Positions 1 to 8,121 of a DNA stretch of 64,000 nucleotides are shown one piece after another. The stretch is taken from NCBI RefSeq assembly GCF_020025155.1, contig NZ_CP073751.1, forward strand, positions 1,302,001 through 1,366,000, given 5' to 3'. A model generated the notes under the pieces. The model saw only the letters and a list, made by a program, of their open reading frames with translations. It did not search any database and had not been told where the DNA came from. The stretch's first letter is position 1. Every line of letters starts with the position of its first letter. This DNA is from Halopseudomonas nanhaiensis (GTDB taxonomy: Bacteria; Pseudomonadota; Gammaproteobacteria; Pseudomonadales; Pseudomonadaceae). A program made the translations under genes and the position numbers.

Positions 1-1445
1 AGGCCCATCGTCTGCGCGATGCGCTCGTCGTGCGATTACAGACCCAGCCGATGAACGAGTCGCCCGAGCGCTACGCCACCTGGCTGCGCCTGCTGGCGGC
101 GAGTACGTCGTCCCTGCAGGCCGAACAGCAGGCGATGCGCTGGCGTGATGGCTCGCCGGCCATGCTCCAGGTCTGGTTCGACCGCCTGCTGGCCCAGTTC
201 GACGCCACCAATCAGGAAGCCCAGAAGGATGAGTGGATTGCCTGGGCACAGCGCAAGGGCCTGCGGGTTGATGCTTACAACCAGCTGCAACAGGCGCTGC
301 GTCAGGACAGCCGCGACACGCTTGAGCGGCTGCTGCAAACCGGTGATCTCGATCCGGCGCAGCGCGTGGCGATCCTCGATCGGCTTGGACTCAGCCGCAG
401 TGCGATGAGCCTGGCGCTGAGCAGTATCGGGACGCGTCAGGCCCCGGTTGTCGCCGAACAGTTGCGCCGTCAGGCGGTGGAGTTTCATCAGCGGCACCCG
501 CAGGGCGTGCGCATCGGTTGGCTGCGGCAGGACTTCGGTGGCTTCAATCGCGAGGGCCCTCAGTTGACGCTGGCGCGGCATGTGGGGGATGCATGGTACG
601 CATCGCTCGATCTTCAACAGGCACGTTATCGCAGCGATTTGCTCGAGCCGGGTAGGCTGGATGATGAACAGTTTGCCGCGATCACGCTGGAGCGCTCGCT
701 TGATGACGGTGCTGCCGAGCTGACACTGGATACCAGCCTGCACGGGGCCGACGACCGCTTCGGTCTGGGAGTCAGCCGTAGCTGGACCCTGACCAGTCGC
801 GATGCGCTGCAGCTCTCGCTGGACTGGGACCGGGCCAGCGTGGAAAGCGGCCTGCTGCGCGCCTTCGGCAAGCAGAGCGGCATCGGGCTGGCCGGCCAGC
901 ATCGTTTCTCGGCGCGTGACCAGCTCGGCTGGACGCTGCGCCATAACCGCTACAGCACCCTCGACGGTCAGGCCCTGGGCGCCTCGGAAGCGGTAACCAC
1001 CGAGTGGACGCAAATACAGAAATTCTCCGGGCCCACCTGGCTGCTGCGCACCGGCATCGACTATCAGCGTGCGCGTCTGAGCAGCGGTGCGTTGTCTGGC
1101 CTCACCGCAGAGGAGGGCGGCGCGCTGCGTGTTGACGCGGTTGCTGCCGATACCCTGCTACAGGACGAGTTCGGCCGTGTGTATGCCGGCACCTCGTTGC
1201 AGCGCGGCATCCCCGGCGCGCTCAACCGTACCCGCGGCCAGTACACCTGGTCGCTGGATCTGCTGGCTGGCTGGCAGTTCACCGACAGCAGCTTCGTGTA
1301 TGGCATCAATGCGGGCATCGGTGTCGAGCTGCTCGGCGATGACGAACTCGCCATCACCGGCGGCTACCAGTCGGCACCGCGCGGAGGTGGTGGCGAGCCA
1401 GGCGGTACCTTGGGATTAACTTACAGCCTCCGATTCGGACGCTGA
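1..1445 (+). CDS. pelB: PelB, C-terminal part (outer-membrane Pel exopolysaccharide export porin), 5' truncated by window
   Basis: PelB is the outer-membrane porin with a periplasmic TPR scaffold that exports Pel polysaccharide. The frame is open from the first bases of the window, so the annotatable GTG at 30 is not a real start; about 480 C-terminal residues remain of a family protein of roughly 1200. The visible part begins with helical TPR-like sequence, then from about residue 170 alternates short amphipathic strands rich in D, R, Y and W, as expected for a beta barrel, ending LGLTYSLRFGR. pelC starts 26 bases downstream and pelD-G follow in order, which fixes the identity. Confidence 0.93.
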   Translation, partial: AHRLRDALVVRLQTQPMNESPERYATWLRLLAASTSSLQAEQQAMRWRDGSPAMLQVWFDRLLAQFDATNQEAQKDEWIAWAQRKGLRVDAYNQLQQALRQDSRDTLERLLQTGDLDPAQRVAILDRLGLSRSAMSLALSSIGTRQAPVVAEQLRRQAVEFHQRHPQGVRIGWLRQDFGGFNREGPQLTLARHVGDAWYASLDLQQARYRSDLLEPGRLDDEQFAAITLERSLDDGAAELTLDTSLHGADDRFGLGVSRSWTLTSRDALQLSLDWDRASVESGLLRAFGKQSGIGLAGQHRFSARDQLGWTLRHNRYSTLDGQALGASEAVTTEWTQIQKFSGPTWLLRTGIDYQRARLSSGALSGLTAEEGGALRVDAVAADTLLQDEFGRVYAGTSLQRGIPGALNRTRGQYTWSLDLLAGWQFTDSSFVYGINAGIGVELLGDDELAITGGYQSAPRGGGGEPGGTLGLTYSLRFGR

Positions 1446-1471
1446 TCGTGGCATCAAACAGGAGACTCATC

Positions 1472-1990
1472 ATGCAATGGTTCCGTTATCTGACGCTGGC
1501 AGGCCTCGCAGCGCTGCTTGGCGGTTGCGCCAACTTCACCGGCCAGCAGGGCGAGGCCTTGCCGCGCGAGGCGCAATGGGGTCTTGTGCCCATGGTCAAC
1601 TATTCACAAACGCCGTTGGCCGGAGAGCGCAGCGAACAGATCCTGCTCAGCTCGTTGACGCGCAAGGGCCTGCAACCGCGTATCTATCCGCCCGCACGGC
1701 AGGGTGATCTGATCCTGGTCGATGACCGCGAACGGCTCGCCGCCGCGCTGGATTGGGCCCGCCAGCAGCGTCTGGACTATGTCATCAGCGGCAGCATTGA
1801 AGAGTGGCAGTACAAGAGCGGCCTGGATGGCGAGCCCGCTGTTGGGATCAGCCTGCGCGTGCTCGAGCCGTCTACGGGCAGGGTGCTCTGGAGCAACAGT
1901 GGCGCTCGCGCCGGCTGGTCGCGCGAGAGCCTGGCCGGCTCGGCGCAGAAAGTCATCGACAAGCTCGTCGACGATCTGCAGCTTCAGTAA
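1472..1990 (+). CDS. pelC: PelC, outer-membrane lipoprotein of Pel export
   Basis: PelC forms a periplasmic ring under the PelB pore and funnels the cationic Pel polymer outward. The 172-residue product has a lipoprotein signal ending in the lipobox LLGGC. I chose ATG 1472 over an upstream in-frame GTG at 1448 because a good Shine-Dalgarno (CAGGAG near 1458-1463) precedes it and it places the signal peptide at the N-terminus. Its TAA stop overlaps the pelD ATG by one base (TAATG), consistent with coupled translation. Confidence 0.95.
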   Translation: MQWFRYLTLAGLAALLGGCANFTGQQGEALPREAQWGLVPMVNYSQTPLAGERSEQILLSSLTRKGLQPRIYPPARQGDLILVDDRERLAAALDWARQQRLDYVISGSIEEWQYKSGLDGEPAVGISLRVLEPSTGRVLWSNSGARAGWSRESLAGSAQKVIDKLVDDLQLQ

Positions 1991-3357
1991 TGACTATCGA
2001 CTCCCCCCACAAGGACTTCAGCCTTGCGCCCAGCGCACGGGGGCCGGGTGCCTGGCTGGAAACGCTGCTGATCACCGGGATCACCATAGGGCTTGCCTGG
2101 TGGTTTTCCCCGCAGGACCCCCTGAAGGTGTACGGCTTTCCGTGGTCGATGCTGGCGCCCCTGCTGATCGGGTTGCGCTATGGCTTCGTCAAGGCACTGG
2201 CGAGCGCGCTGATTCTGGTTGGTTCGGTGGTGATCCTGCACCGTCAAGGCAGTTCGCTTTATGCCGAGCTGCCTTCTGCGTATATCGTTGGCACCCTGAT
2301 CGTAGCGATGCTGGTGGGTGAGTTTCGCGACAATTGGGAGCGGCGCCTGCAGAAGCTGCAGATGGCCAATGAATACCGGCAGTACCGGCTGGACGAGTTC
2401 ACCCGCGCGCATCAGATTCTGCGGCTGTCGCATGACAGGCTCGAGCAGCGCGTAGCCGGCGGTGACCAGAGCCTGCGCAGCTCGCTACTGCTGCTGCGCG
2501 AGCAGCTCAGAAAGCTCGAGCGTCGCGGCGATGCGCTCGAGAGCATGGCCGATGCGGTCATCGGGCTGCTGGGTCAGTACGGCTCGCTGCGTGTGGCGGG
2601 GCTGTATCGCATGCTCGATGATCAGCGGGTGGAGCCCAAACCGCTGGCCACGCTCGGCGAGATGGCGCTGCTCGACCCCGATGACCAGCTCGTGCGGTTG
2701 TGCATCGAACAGCGCAAGCTGGTCAGCGTACGCGAGATGTTCATCGAAGGCGGGGAGTGGAAGGGCTTCACCTCGCTACAGGCCTGCGTGCCGCTGATCG
2801 ACGCCGAAGGCAGGCTCCTGGCGCTGCTGGCGATTCGGCAAATGCCGTTCTTCGCCTTCAACGACCGCACCTTGAGCCTGTTGGCACTGCTGGCGGGGCA
2901 TGTGGCAGACCTGCTCAACAGCGACCCGGTGTCGCTGCGGCTGGACGACGCCGATGCGCAGTTCTTCTCGCAGCAGCTCAAACGCTCGCTGATTGACGTT
3001 GAACAGCACCATCTGTCTGGAACCCTGTTTGCCGTCGAGCTGCGCACGCCTGATGAGGAGCTGATCCGCGTGCTGGTCGACAGCCAGCGCGGGCTGGACC
3101 TGCAGCTGCTGGTGACCAACCGGCAGGGCCACCAGTGCATGCTGATTCTCATGCCGCTGACCTCGGCGCAGGGCATTGGCGGCTACATCAACCGCCTGCA
3201 GTACCTGCTTGGCGAGCGATTCGGTCAGGAACGCCGTCTCGAGGACTTCGATCTGCGCACCTTGCACTACGAGCTGGTGCCTAACGGCGAGCGCCAGGGC
3301 CTGCGCAATTTCATCTACAACGAGTGTGGACTGAATGCTAGCCAAGTGGCTGTTTAG
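1990..3357 (+). CDS. pelD: PelD, inner-membrane c-di-GMP receptor of the Pel complex
   Basis: PelD binds cyclic di-GMP and activates Pel polymerisation by PelF. The product has 455 residues, the size I recall for the P. aeruginosa protein: hydrophobic segments in the first ~100 residues, a coiled-coil stretch (about 115-180), a GAF-like domain and a degenerate GGDEF domain. The inhibitory-site residues known for c-di-GMP binding are present at the expected numbers: R367-G-L-D370 (the RxxD motif) and R402 in YINRLQ. The start ATG 1990 is supported by one-base overlap with pelC and by family length; longer in-frame extension upstream runs inside pelC. Confidence 0.96.
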   Translation: MTIDSPHKDFSLAPSARGPGAWLETLLITGITIGLAWWFSPQDPLKVYGFPWSMLAPLLIGLRYGFVKALASALILVGSVVILHRQGSSLYAELPSAYIVGTLIVAMLVGEFRDNWERRLQKLQMANEYRQYRLDEFTRAHQILRLSHDRLEQRVAGGDQSLRSSLLLLREQLRKLERRGDALESMADAVIGLLGQYGSLRVAGLYRMLDDQRVEPKPLATLGEMALLDPDDQLVRLCIEQRKLVSVREMFIEGGEWKGFTSLQACVPLIDAEGRLLALLAIRQMPFFAFNDRTLSLLALLAGHVADLLNSDPVSLRLDDADAQFFSQQLKRSLIDVEQHHLSGTLFAVELRTPDEELIRVLVDSQRGLDLQLLVTNRQGHQCMLILMPLTSAQGIGGYINRLQYLLGERFGQERRLEDFDLRTLHYELVPNGERQGLRNFIYNECGLNASQVAV

Positions 3358-4321
3358 CGGAGCGCTGGCGTTCGAGGCCAGCAGCTGGGCCGGTCTGGCA
3401 TCGAGCCCAGGCCTGCTCGAAGGGTTGCTGGTCGCGGTACTGCCGCACGCCGCTGCCAGCGCGCTGCTGACGCTGGCGGTATGGCGCCTGCTGCCGGCCC
3501 GCTACCGCCGGCCGCTGCCCTGGTCGCCGCTGTTTTTATTCAGTCTGGCGTTTTTCATCCCGGTGCTCGGTGCTGTCGGGCTCATTGCTGCAGTATTCCC
3601 AGCGCTGTATACGCAGCGCAGCCATGACGAGCCGATGTGGCAGTCTCTTGGCGTGCCCAAGCTGCCATTTCGTCCGCTGGAAAGCGGGCGCTCACCCATG
3701 TTTCACGATGGCGGCCTGCAGGACGTGCTGAACCTGGCATCCGACCCCGAGCAACGGCTGGCCGCGCTTATGGCCACGCGGCGCATGCCCGCTCACGACT
3801 CGATCCCGATCCTCAAACTGGCACTGCGTGATTCGTCTGACGACGTGCGCTTGCTCGCCTATTCGATGCTCGATCAGAAGGAAAGCCGCATCAACCAGCG
3901 CATCGAACGGCTTATCGAAGAGATCGGCTCGGACGGAGCGGGGAGCGCGGCGCAACATGCAGCGTTGGCCCGCTGGTACTGGGAGCTGGCCTATCTCGGC
4001 CTGGCGCAGGGCAGCGTGCTCGACCATGTGCTGGATCAGGCCTGGACGCACAGTGCCCGCTCCCTTGAGCTCGAACCCAACCCCGAACTGGACCTGCTGG
4101 CCGGCCGCGTCGCGCTGGAGCGGGGCGACATCGTCACGGCCCGGCACCAGTTCAACAGCGCGCGTCTTCAGGGCGTCAGCCCGGACAAGGTGCTGCCATT
4201 CCTTGCCGAGGCGGCGTTCGTCTCCGGCCGCTACGCAGAGGTCAGGCGGTTGCTGCACAGTCTGCCCGCCGGCGCCACGCTGCGCCCCCCGTTTGCCGAC
4301 ATTGCCAGGTACTGGACATGA
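3335..4321 (+). CDS. pelE: PelE, inner-membrane TPR protein of the Pel complex
   Basis: PelE is an inner-membrane protein with TPR-like repeats that assembles with PelD, PelF and PelG into the Pel synthase. The 328-residue product has two hydrophobic segments near the N-terminus (about 1-30 and 60-90) followed by a soluble helical region with alanine/leucine-rich TPR-like repeats (about 115-325). The start lies 23 bases inside the end of pelD, and its TGA overlaps the pelF ATG (ATGA), so the genes are translationally linked. Confidence 0.92.
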   Translation: MLAKWLFSGALAFEASSWAGLASSPGLLEGLLVAVLPHAAASALLTLAVWRLLPARYRRPLPWSPLFLFSLAFFIPVLGAVGLIAAVFPALYTQRSHDEPMWQSLGVPKLPFRPLESGRSPMFHDGGLQDVLNLASDPEQRLAALMATRRMPAHDSIPILKLALRDSSDDVRLLAYSMLDQKESRINQRIERLIEEIGSDGAGSAAQHAALARWYWELAYLGLAQGSVLDHVLDQAWTHSARSLELEPNPELDLLAGRVALERGDIVTARHQFNSARLQGVSPDKVLPFLAEAAFVSGRYAEVRRLLHSLPAGATLRPPFADIARYWT

Positions 4322-5877
4322 ATGCCCCCGAGCGCTTCGCCACACGCGTCGACTCCGGACGCGAGACTTCACATGAGCAAGTGACGGCGGATGTGTGCCT
4401 GCTGCTCGAAGGGACCTGGCCGTACGTGCGAGGCGGCGTGTCGAGCTGGATCAACCAGATGATTCTCGGGCTACCGCATCTGACTTTCTCGGTCCTGTTC
4501 ATCGGCGGCGAGAAAAAAGCCTACCCCAAGCGCAACTACGAGCTGCCGCCCAACGTGGTGCATCTGGAAGAGGTGTTCATCGAATCGGCCTGGCAGGCCG
4601 ACAAGGCCGCCCCGTCCAGATCACGCCCCGCCGCGGAAGCGGATCTGCAGCAGCTCTACCGGGTATTCCATCATCCGCTGACGCCCGATGAGAGCGAGGT
4701 GGACATGGTGCTCGATGCACTGGCCCAGGGGCGCTTGTCTCTCGCCGATATGCTGCGCAGCAAGCAGAGCTGGCAGACCATTGCCGGTGGTTATCGCGAG
4801 CACTGCAGCGACCCCTCGTTCATCAACTTCTTCTGGACGCTGCGCACCATCCAGTCGCCGGTGCTGATGCTCGCCGAGGCCGTACAGCGCATGCCGCGTG
4901 CGCGGACGCTGCACACCATCTCCACCGGCTATGCCGGGCTCGCCGCCTGTATCCTCAAGCGCCGCTGGGGCTGCGAGCTGATACTCAGCGAACACGGCAT
5001 CTATACCAAGGAGCGCAAGATCGATCTGGCGCAGGCAGGGTGGGTGCCCGAGAACCCGGACGAAGCCCTGAGCAGCAGCATGGATACCCAGACCGGCTAC
5101 ATCCGCACGCTGTGGATTCGCTTCTTCGAGCGGATCGGGCTGCTGGTCTACCGCTCCAGCGATCCGATCGTGTCGCTGTACGAAGGCAACCGCCAGCGGC
5201 AGATCAAGGATGGCGCCGCCCCCGGACGCACGCAGGTAATCCCCAACGGTATCGACCTGGCGCGCTGGGCTGAAATCATCAACCAGCGGCCGGCGGGCAT
5301 CGCTCCGGTGGTCGGTCTGGTTGGCCGCGTGGTGCCGATCAAGGATGTAAAAACCTTCATACGCGCCATGCGCGGCGTGGTCAGCGCCTTGCCGGAAGCC
5401 GAGGGCTGGGTGGTCGGGCCGGATGAGGAAGACCCGGACTACGCTGCCGAATGCCGCAGCCTGGTGACCAGCCTCGGGCTTGAACGCAATATCCGCTTTC
5501 TGGGCTTCCAGCGGGTGCACGATATCCTGCCCAAGCTCGGCGTGATGCTGCTTACCTCGATCAGTGAAGCCCAGCCGCTGGTGATTCTGGAGGCCTGGTG
5601 CGCCGGTACGCCCGTTGTCTGTACCGATGTGGGCTGCTGCCGCGAACTGATCGAAGGGGTCGATCCCGAGGACCGGGCGTTGGGGGTAGCCGGGGAAGTA
5701 GTCGCCATTGCCGACCCGCAGGGCACCGCCAAGGCTGTGCTGCGGCTGTTACGCAGTCAGGCTGCATGGAGCCGCGCACAGCAGGCCGGGCTGGCCCGGG
5801 CACACCGCTATTACGGGGAGGCGCTCATGCTGCAGCGCTATGAGCAGATCTACCGCACCGCCGTGGAGCGCGACTGA
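4318..5877 (+). CDS. pelF: PelF, cytosolic glycosyltransferase (GT4-type) of Pel synthesis
   Basis: PelF is the Pel glycosyltransferase, reported to use UDP-sugars in the cytoplasm. The 519-residue product opens with the family signature EGTWPYVRGGVSSW (about residues 31-44), has a Rossmann-like GT-B second half with LVGRVVPIKDVKTF, and carries the EX7E motif of retaining GT4 enzymes in SEAQPLVILEAW. The ATG overlaps the pelE stop. About 20 leading residues are unconserved in my memory of the family, so a slightly later start is possible. Confidence 0.95.
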   Translation: MNAPERFATRVDSGRETSHEQVTADVCLLLEGTWPYVRGGVSSWINQMILGLPHLTFSVLFIGGEKKAYPKRNYELPPNVVHLEEVFIESAWQADKAAPSRSRPAAEADLQQLYRVFHHPLTPDESEVDMVLDALAQGRLSLADMLRSKQSWQTIAGGYREHCSDPSFINFFWTLRTIQSPVLMLAEAVQRMPRARTLHTISTGYAGLAACILKRRWGCELILSEHGIYTKERKIDLAQAGWVPENPDEALSSSMDTQTGYIRTLWIRFFERIGLLVYRSSDPIVSLYEGNRQRQIKDGAAPGRTQVIPNGIDLARWAEIINQRPAGIAPVVGLVGRVVPIKDVKTFIRAMRGVVSALPEAEGWVVGPDEEDPDYAAECRSLVTSLGLERNIRFLGFQRVHDILPKLGVMLLTSISEAQPLVILEAWCAGTPVVCTDVGCCRELIEGVDPEDRALGVAGEVVAIADPQGTAKAVLRLLRSQAAWSRAQQAGLARAHRYYGEALMLQRYEQIYRTAVERD

Positions 5878-7247
5878 TGGCAGGCATTGGCTTCGAACTG
5901 CGCCGGATTCTGGCGCGCGACTCGTACTCGTCCACGCTACGTGCGTACGTATACGCAGGCCTGATCAGCTCCGGCCCCTGGGTGCTGTCGATCATCAGCG
6001 TGATGCTGATCGGCTTTCTCAGCCTGGGCATCGTGCTGCCGAGTACGCTGGTGCGGCAGTTTCTGGTCACGGTGACCTACCTGATGGCCAGCTCGCTGAT
6101 CATCACCGGCGGCCTGCAACTGTTCTTTACCCGCTTCGTCTCCGACCGCCTGTTCGAAAAGCGGCTGGACATGATCCTGCCCAATCTGCTCGGCGTGCTG
6201 TTCATCATCACCGTTGGCTGCGGCCTGCTGGGCGCCGTGTTGCTGGCGCTGCTGTTCGACCAGAGCTTTACCTACCGCACCCTGGTGCTCGCCAACTTCG
6301 TGGTGCTGTGCGATCTGTGGATCGTGATCATCTTTCTCTCGGGCATGAAGCAGTACAACCGCATCCTGATCATCATGTTCTGCGGCTACGCCCTGATGGT
6401 GCTCAGCGCGCTGGTGCTGCGCCACTGGCAGCTGGACGGCCTCCTGCTGGCGCTGCTGTTGGGCCACGCCTCACTGCTGTTCATGTTCCTGTTCGACATC
6501 CTGCGCGAATACCGCTCCGACCGGCTGATTGCCTTCGACTTCTTCGACCGCAAGAAGGTATTCGTCAGCCTGCTGTTCACCGGCCTGTGCTACAACCTGG
6601 GCATCTGGGTCGACAAGATTCTCTTCTGGTTCAACCCGGCCACCTCCGATGCAGTCATCGGTCCGCTGCGCGCCTCCATGCTGTACGACCTGCCGATCTT
6701 CCTGGCGTACCTGGCGATCATCCCCGGCATGGCCGTGTTCCTGGTACGCATCGAAACCGACTTTGCCGAATGGTACGAGCGCCTGTTCAGCGCCATCCGT
6801 GAAGGGCAGACGCTGCAGCACATCGGCCAGCTGAAGAACGAAATGACCCTGTCGATCCGCCAGGGCCTGCAGGAAATCTGCAAGGTTCAGGGCATCACCA
6901 TCGTGCTGCTGTTTCTGTTTGCCCCCACGCTGCTCGACTGGCTCGGCATCTCGCACTACTACCTGCCGCTGTTCTACATCGACCTGATCGGCGTGAGCAT
7001 CCAGGTCGTGTTCATGGCCCTGCTCAACGTGTTCTTCTACCTCGATAAACGCCGCATCGTGCTGGAACTCACCGCACTGTTCGTCCTGCTCAACGTCGTT
7101 CTCACCCTGATCAGCCAGTACCTCGGGCCGAGCTTCTTCGGGTACGGCTTCACCGTGTCGCTGGCGTGTTGTGTGCTGGTGGGGCTGGCGCAGTTGAGTA
7201 GGGCGTTGGATGAGTTGGAGTATGAGGTGTTTATGTTGGGGCGGTGA
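5877..7247 (+). CDS. pelG: PelG, polytopic inner-membrane protein of Pel synthesis/transport
   Basis: PelG is a multi-spanning inner-membrane protein of the Wzx/MOP-like class that works with PelD, PelE and PelF to synthesise and move Pel across the inner membrane. The product is 456 residues, the length I recall for the P. aeruginosa protein, starts MAGIGFELRRIL, and has about twelve hydrophobic segments. Its ATG overlaps the pelF TGA (TGATG). It closes the operon. The last ~60 bases show looser codon choice (many TTG, GTG and GGG) than the rest of the gene. Confidence 0.95.
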   Translation: MAGIGFELRRILARDSYSSTLRAYVYAGLISSGPWVLSIISVMLIGFLSLGIVLPSTLVRQFLVTVTYLMASSLIITGGLQLFFTRFVSDRLFEKRLDMILPNLLGVLFIITVGCGLLGAVLLALLFDQSFTYRTLVLANFVVLCDLWIVIIFLSGMKQYNRILIIMFCGYALMVLSALVLRHWQLDGLLLALLLGHASLLFMFLFDILREYRSDRLIAFDFFDRKKVFVSLLFTGLCYNLGIWVDKILFWFNPATSDAVIGPLRASMLYDLPIFLAYLAIIPGMAVFLVRIETDFAEWYERLFSAIREGQTLQHIGQLKNEMTLSIRQGLQEICKVQGITIVLLFLFAPTLLDWLGISHYYLPLFYIDLIGVSIQVVFMALLNVFFYLDKRRIVLELTALFVLLNVVLTLISQYLGPSFFGYGFTVSLACCVLVGLAQLSRALDELEYEVFMLGR

Positions 7248-7662
7248 GGGATTTAGATGCTTATAGAACGCTGCCTTGCTTCAAACTGGGGATAAGGAGT
7301 TCAAAGGATCTTGCAGACCGGCCGGCATAGGGTTCGTCGCCCTCTGTTGCTCTCTAAGGCTAATGCGAGAGCGATTGCAAGACTCGTCATGGCTATTCCT
7401 CTAAGGCTAGATCGCCATGCCGATGCAGCGGCGAGAGCTTTGTGCATACGGATGCCCCGAAATCACGATCTGGCCGCGCCAGAAACAGCACATTTGGACG
7501 GGCCTCGGCGGTGGTCGTGCGCTACGTGAATATACTGCACACACTGGGACAGCATTCGTATTTGGAGTACTAGAAAATCTGAGAGACCCCGGCTTTTTAT
7601 AGGGCCGAATAAATCCAAGCTATCCCCGGTAAGGTCTACTCATTCCATTTTAGGGTTTTTTG
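7248..7662. other. Gene-poor spacer between pelG and the Rhs-associated gene
   Basis: These 415 bases contain only short open frames without ribosome sites or recognisable proteins. Base composition drops visibly toward the minus-strand gene on the right. I found no clear rho-independent terminator for either the pel operon or the convergent rhs/immunity transcript, nor insertion-sequence ends or tRNA remnants. It looks like the left edge of an accessory region. Confidence 0.6.
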
Positions 7663-8121
7663 CTAACTTCTGCGTCCGCTTCGATGGTCTGGGGACACAT
7701 AGCATTCTTTCCCATAAAGCACTCGTTGCGCGCTTTCGATTTCATGCATAACTTCAGAGATTATGTTGTTGAGGAAGCGGTCGGCGATTTTTGAAAGATT
7801 ATGATGATTGTGCGATTGATAAGTGCTTGGGTCTCGCTTTAACAGGCACAGAATCTCTAGCCTCGGCGCGCGGACGTCAGCTGTGGAAAACTCGAGTCCG
7901 CTCAACATTACCAGTTTTCTTGTTATCGATTCGGAAAGCAGTGTTCTGGCAGCGGTGGCTTCGGACGGGAGTTTCTCCCAGACTTGCTGGTCGAGCTTAA
8001 GGTGATCTAGATGCGTTTCCGCAATCGATAATATAAAAGTATCTTCGCCCGGGTCAGCAATTGCGGTTGAGCAAAGTACAAAAAAGAGGAATAAAAAAGA
8101 AAAAATATTTAGCTTTTTCAT
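7663..8121 (-). CDS. Small secreted protein, candidate immunity protein for the adjacent Rhs toxin
   Basis: I recognise no family. The 152-residue product starts with a clear Sec signal peptide (MKKLNIFSFLFLFFVLCSTA, cleavage near AIA-D), so the mature ~130-residue, mostly helical, Lys/Glu/Asp-rich protein would be periplasmic. Its ATG overlaps the TGA of the rhs gene (ATGA), as expected for a toxin-immunity pair or a coupled accessory subunit. The gene is distinctly AT-richer than the rhs core. The immunity role is inferred from position, size and overlap; a periplasmic location would suit a toxin acting on membrane or envelope. Confidence 0.7.
   Translation of the reverse strand: MKKLNIFSFLFLFFVLCSTAIADPGEDTFILSIAETHLDHLKLDQQVWEKLPSEATAARTLLSESITRKLVMLSGLEFSTADVRAPRLEILCLLKRDPSTYQSHNHHNLSKIADRFLNNIISEVMHEIESAQRVLYGKECYVSPDHRSGRRS

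Noticed and set aside
36-1013. Minus-strand 325-residue open frame
   Set aside because: Lies opposite pelB; no ribosome site or family resemblance. Long antisense frames are common in GC-rich DNA.
7311-7602. Two small plus-strand frames after pelG
   Set aside because: No ribosome sites, atypical composition and no family; treated as spacer.
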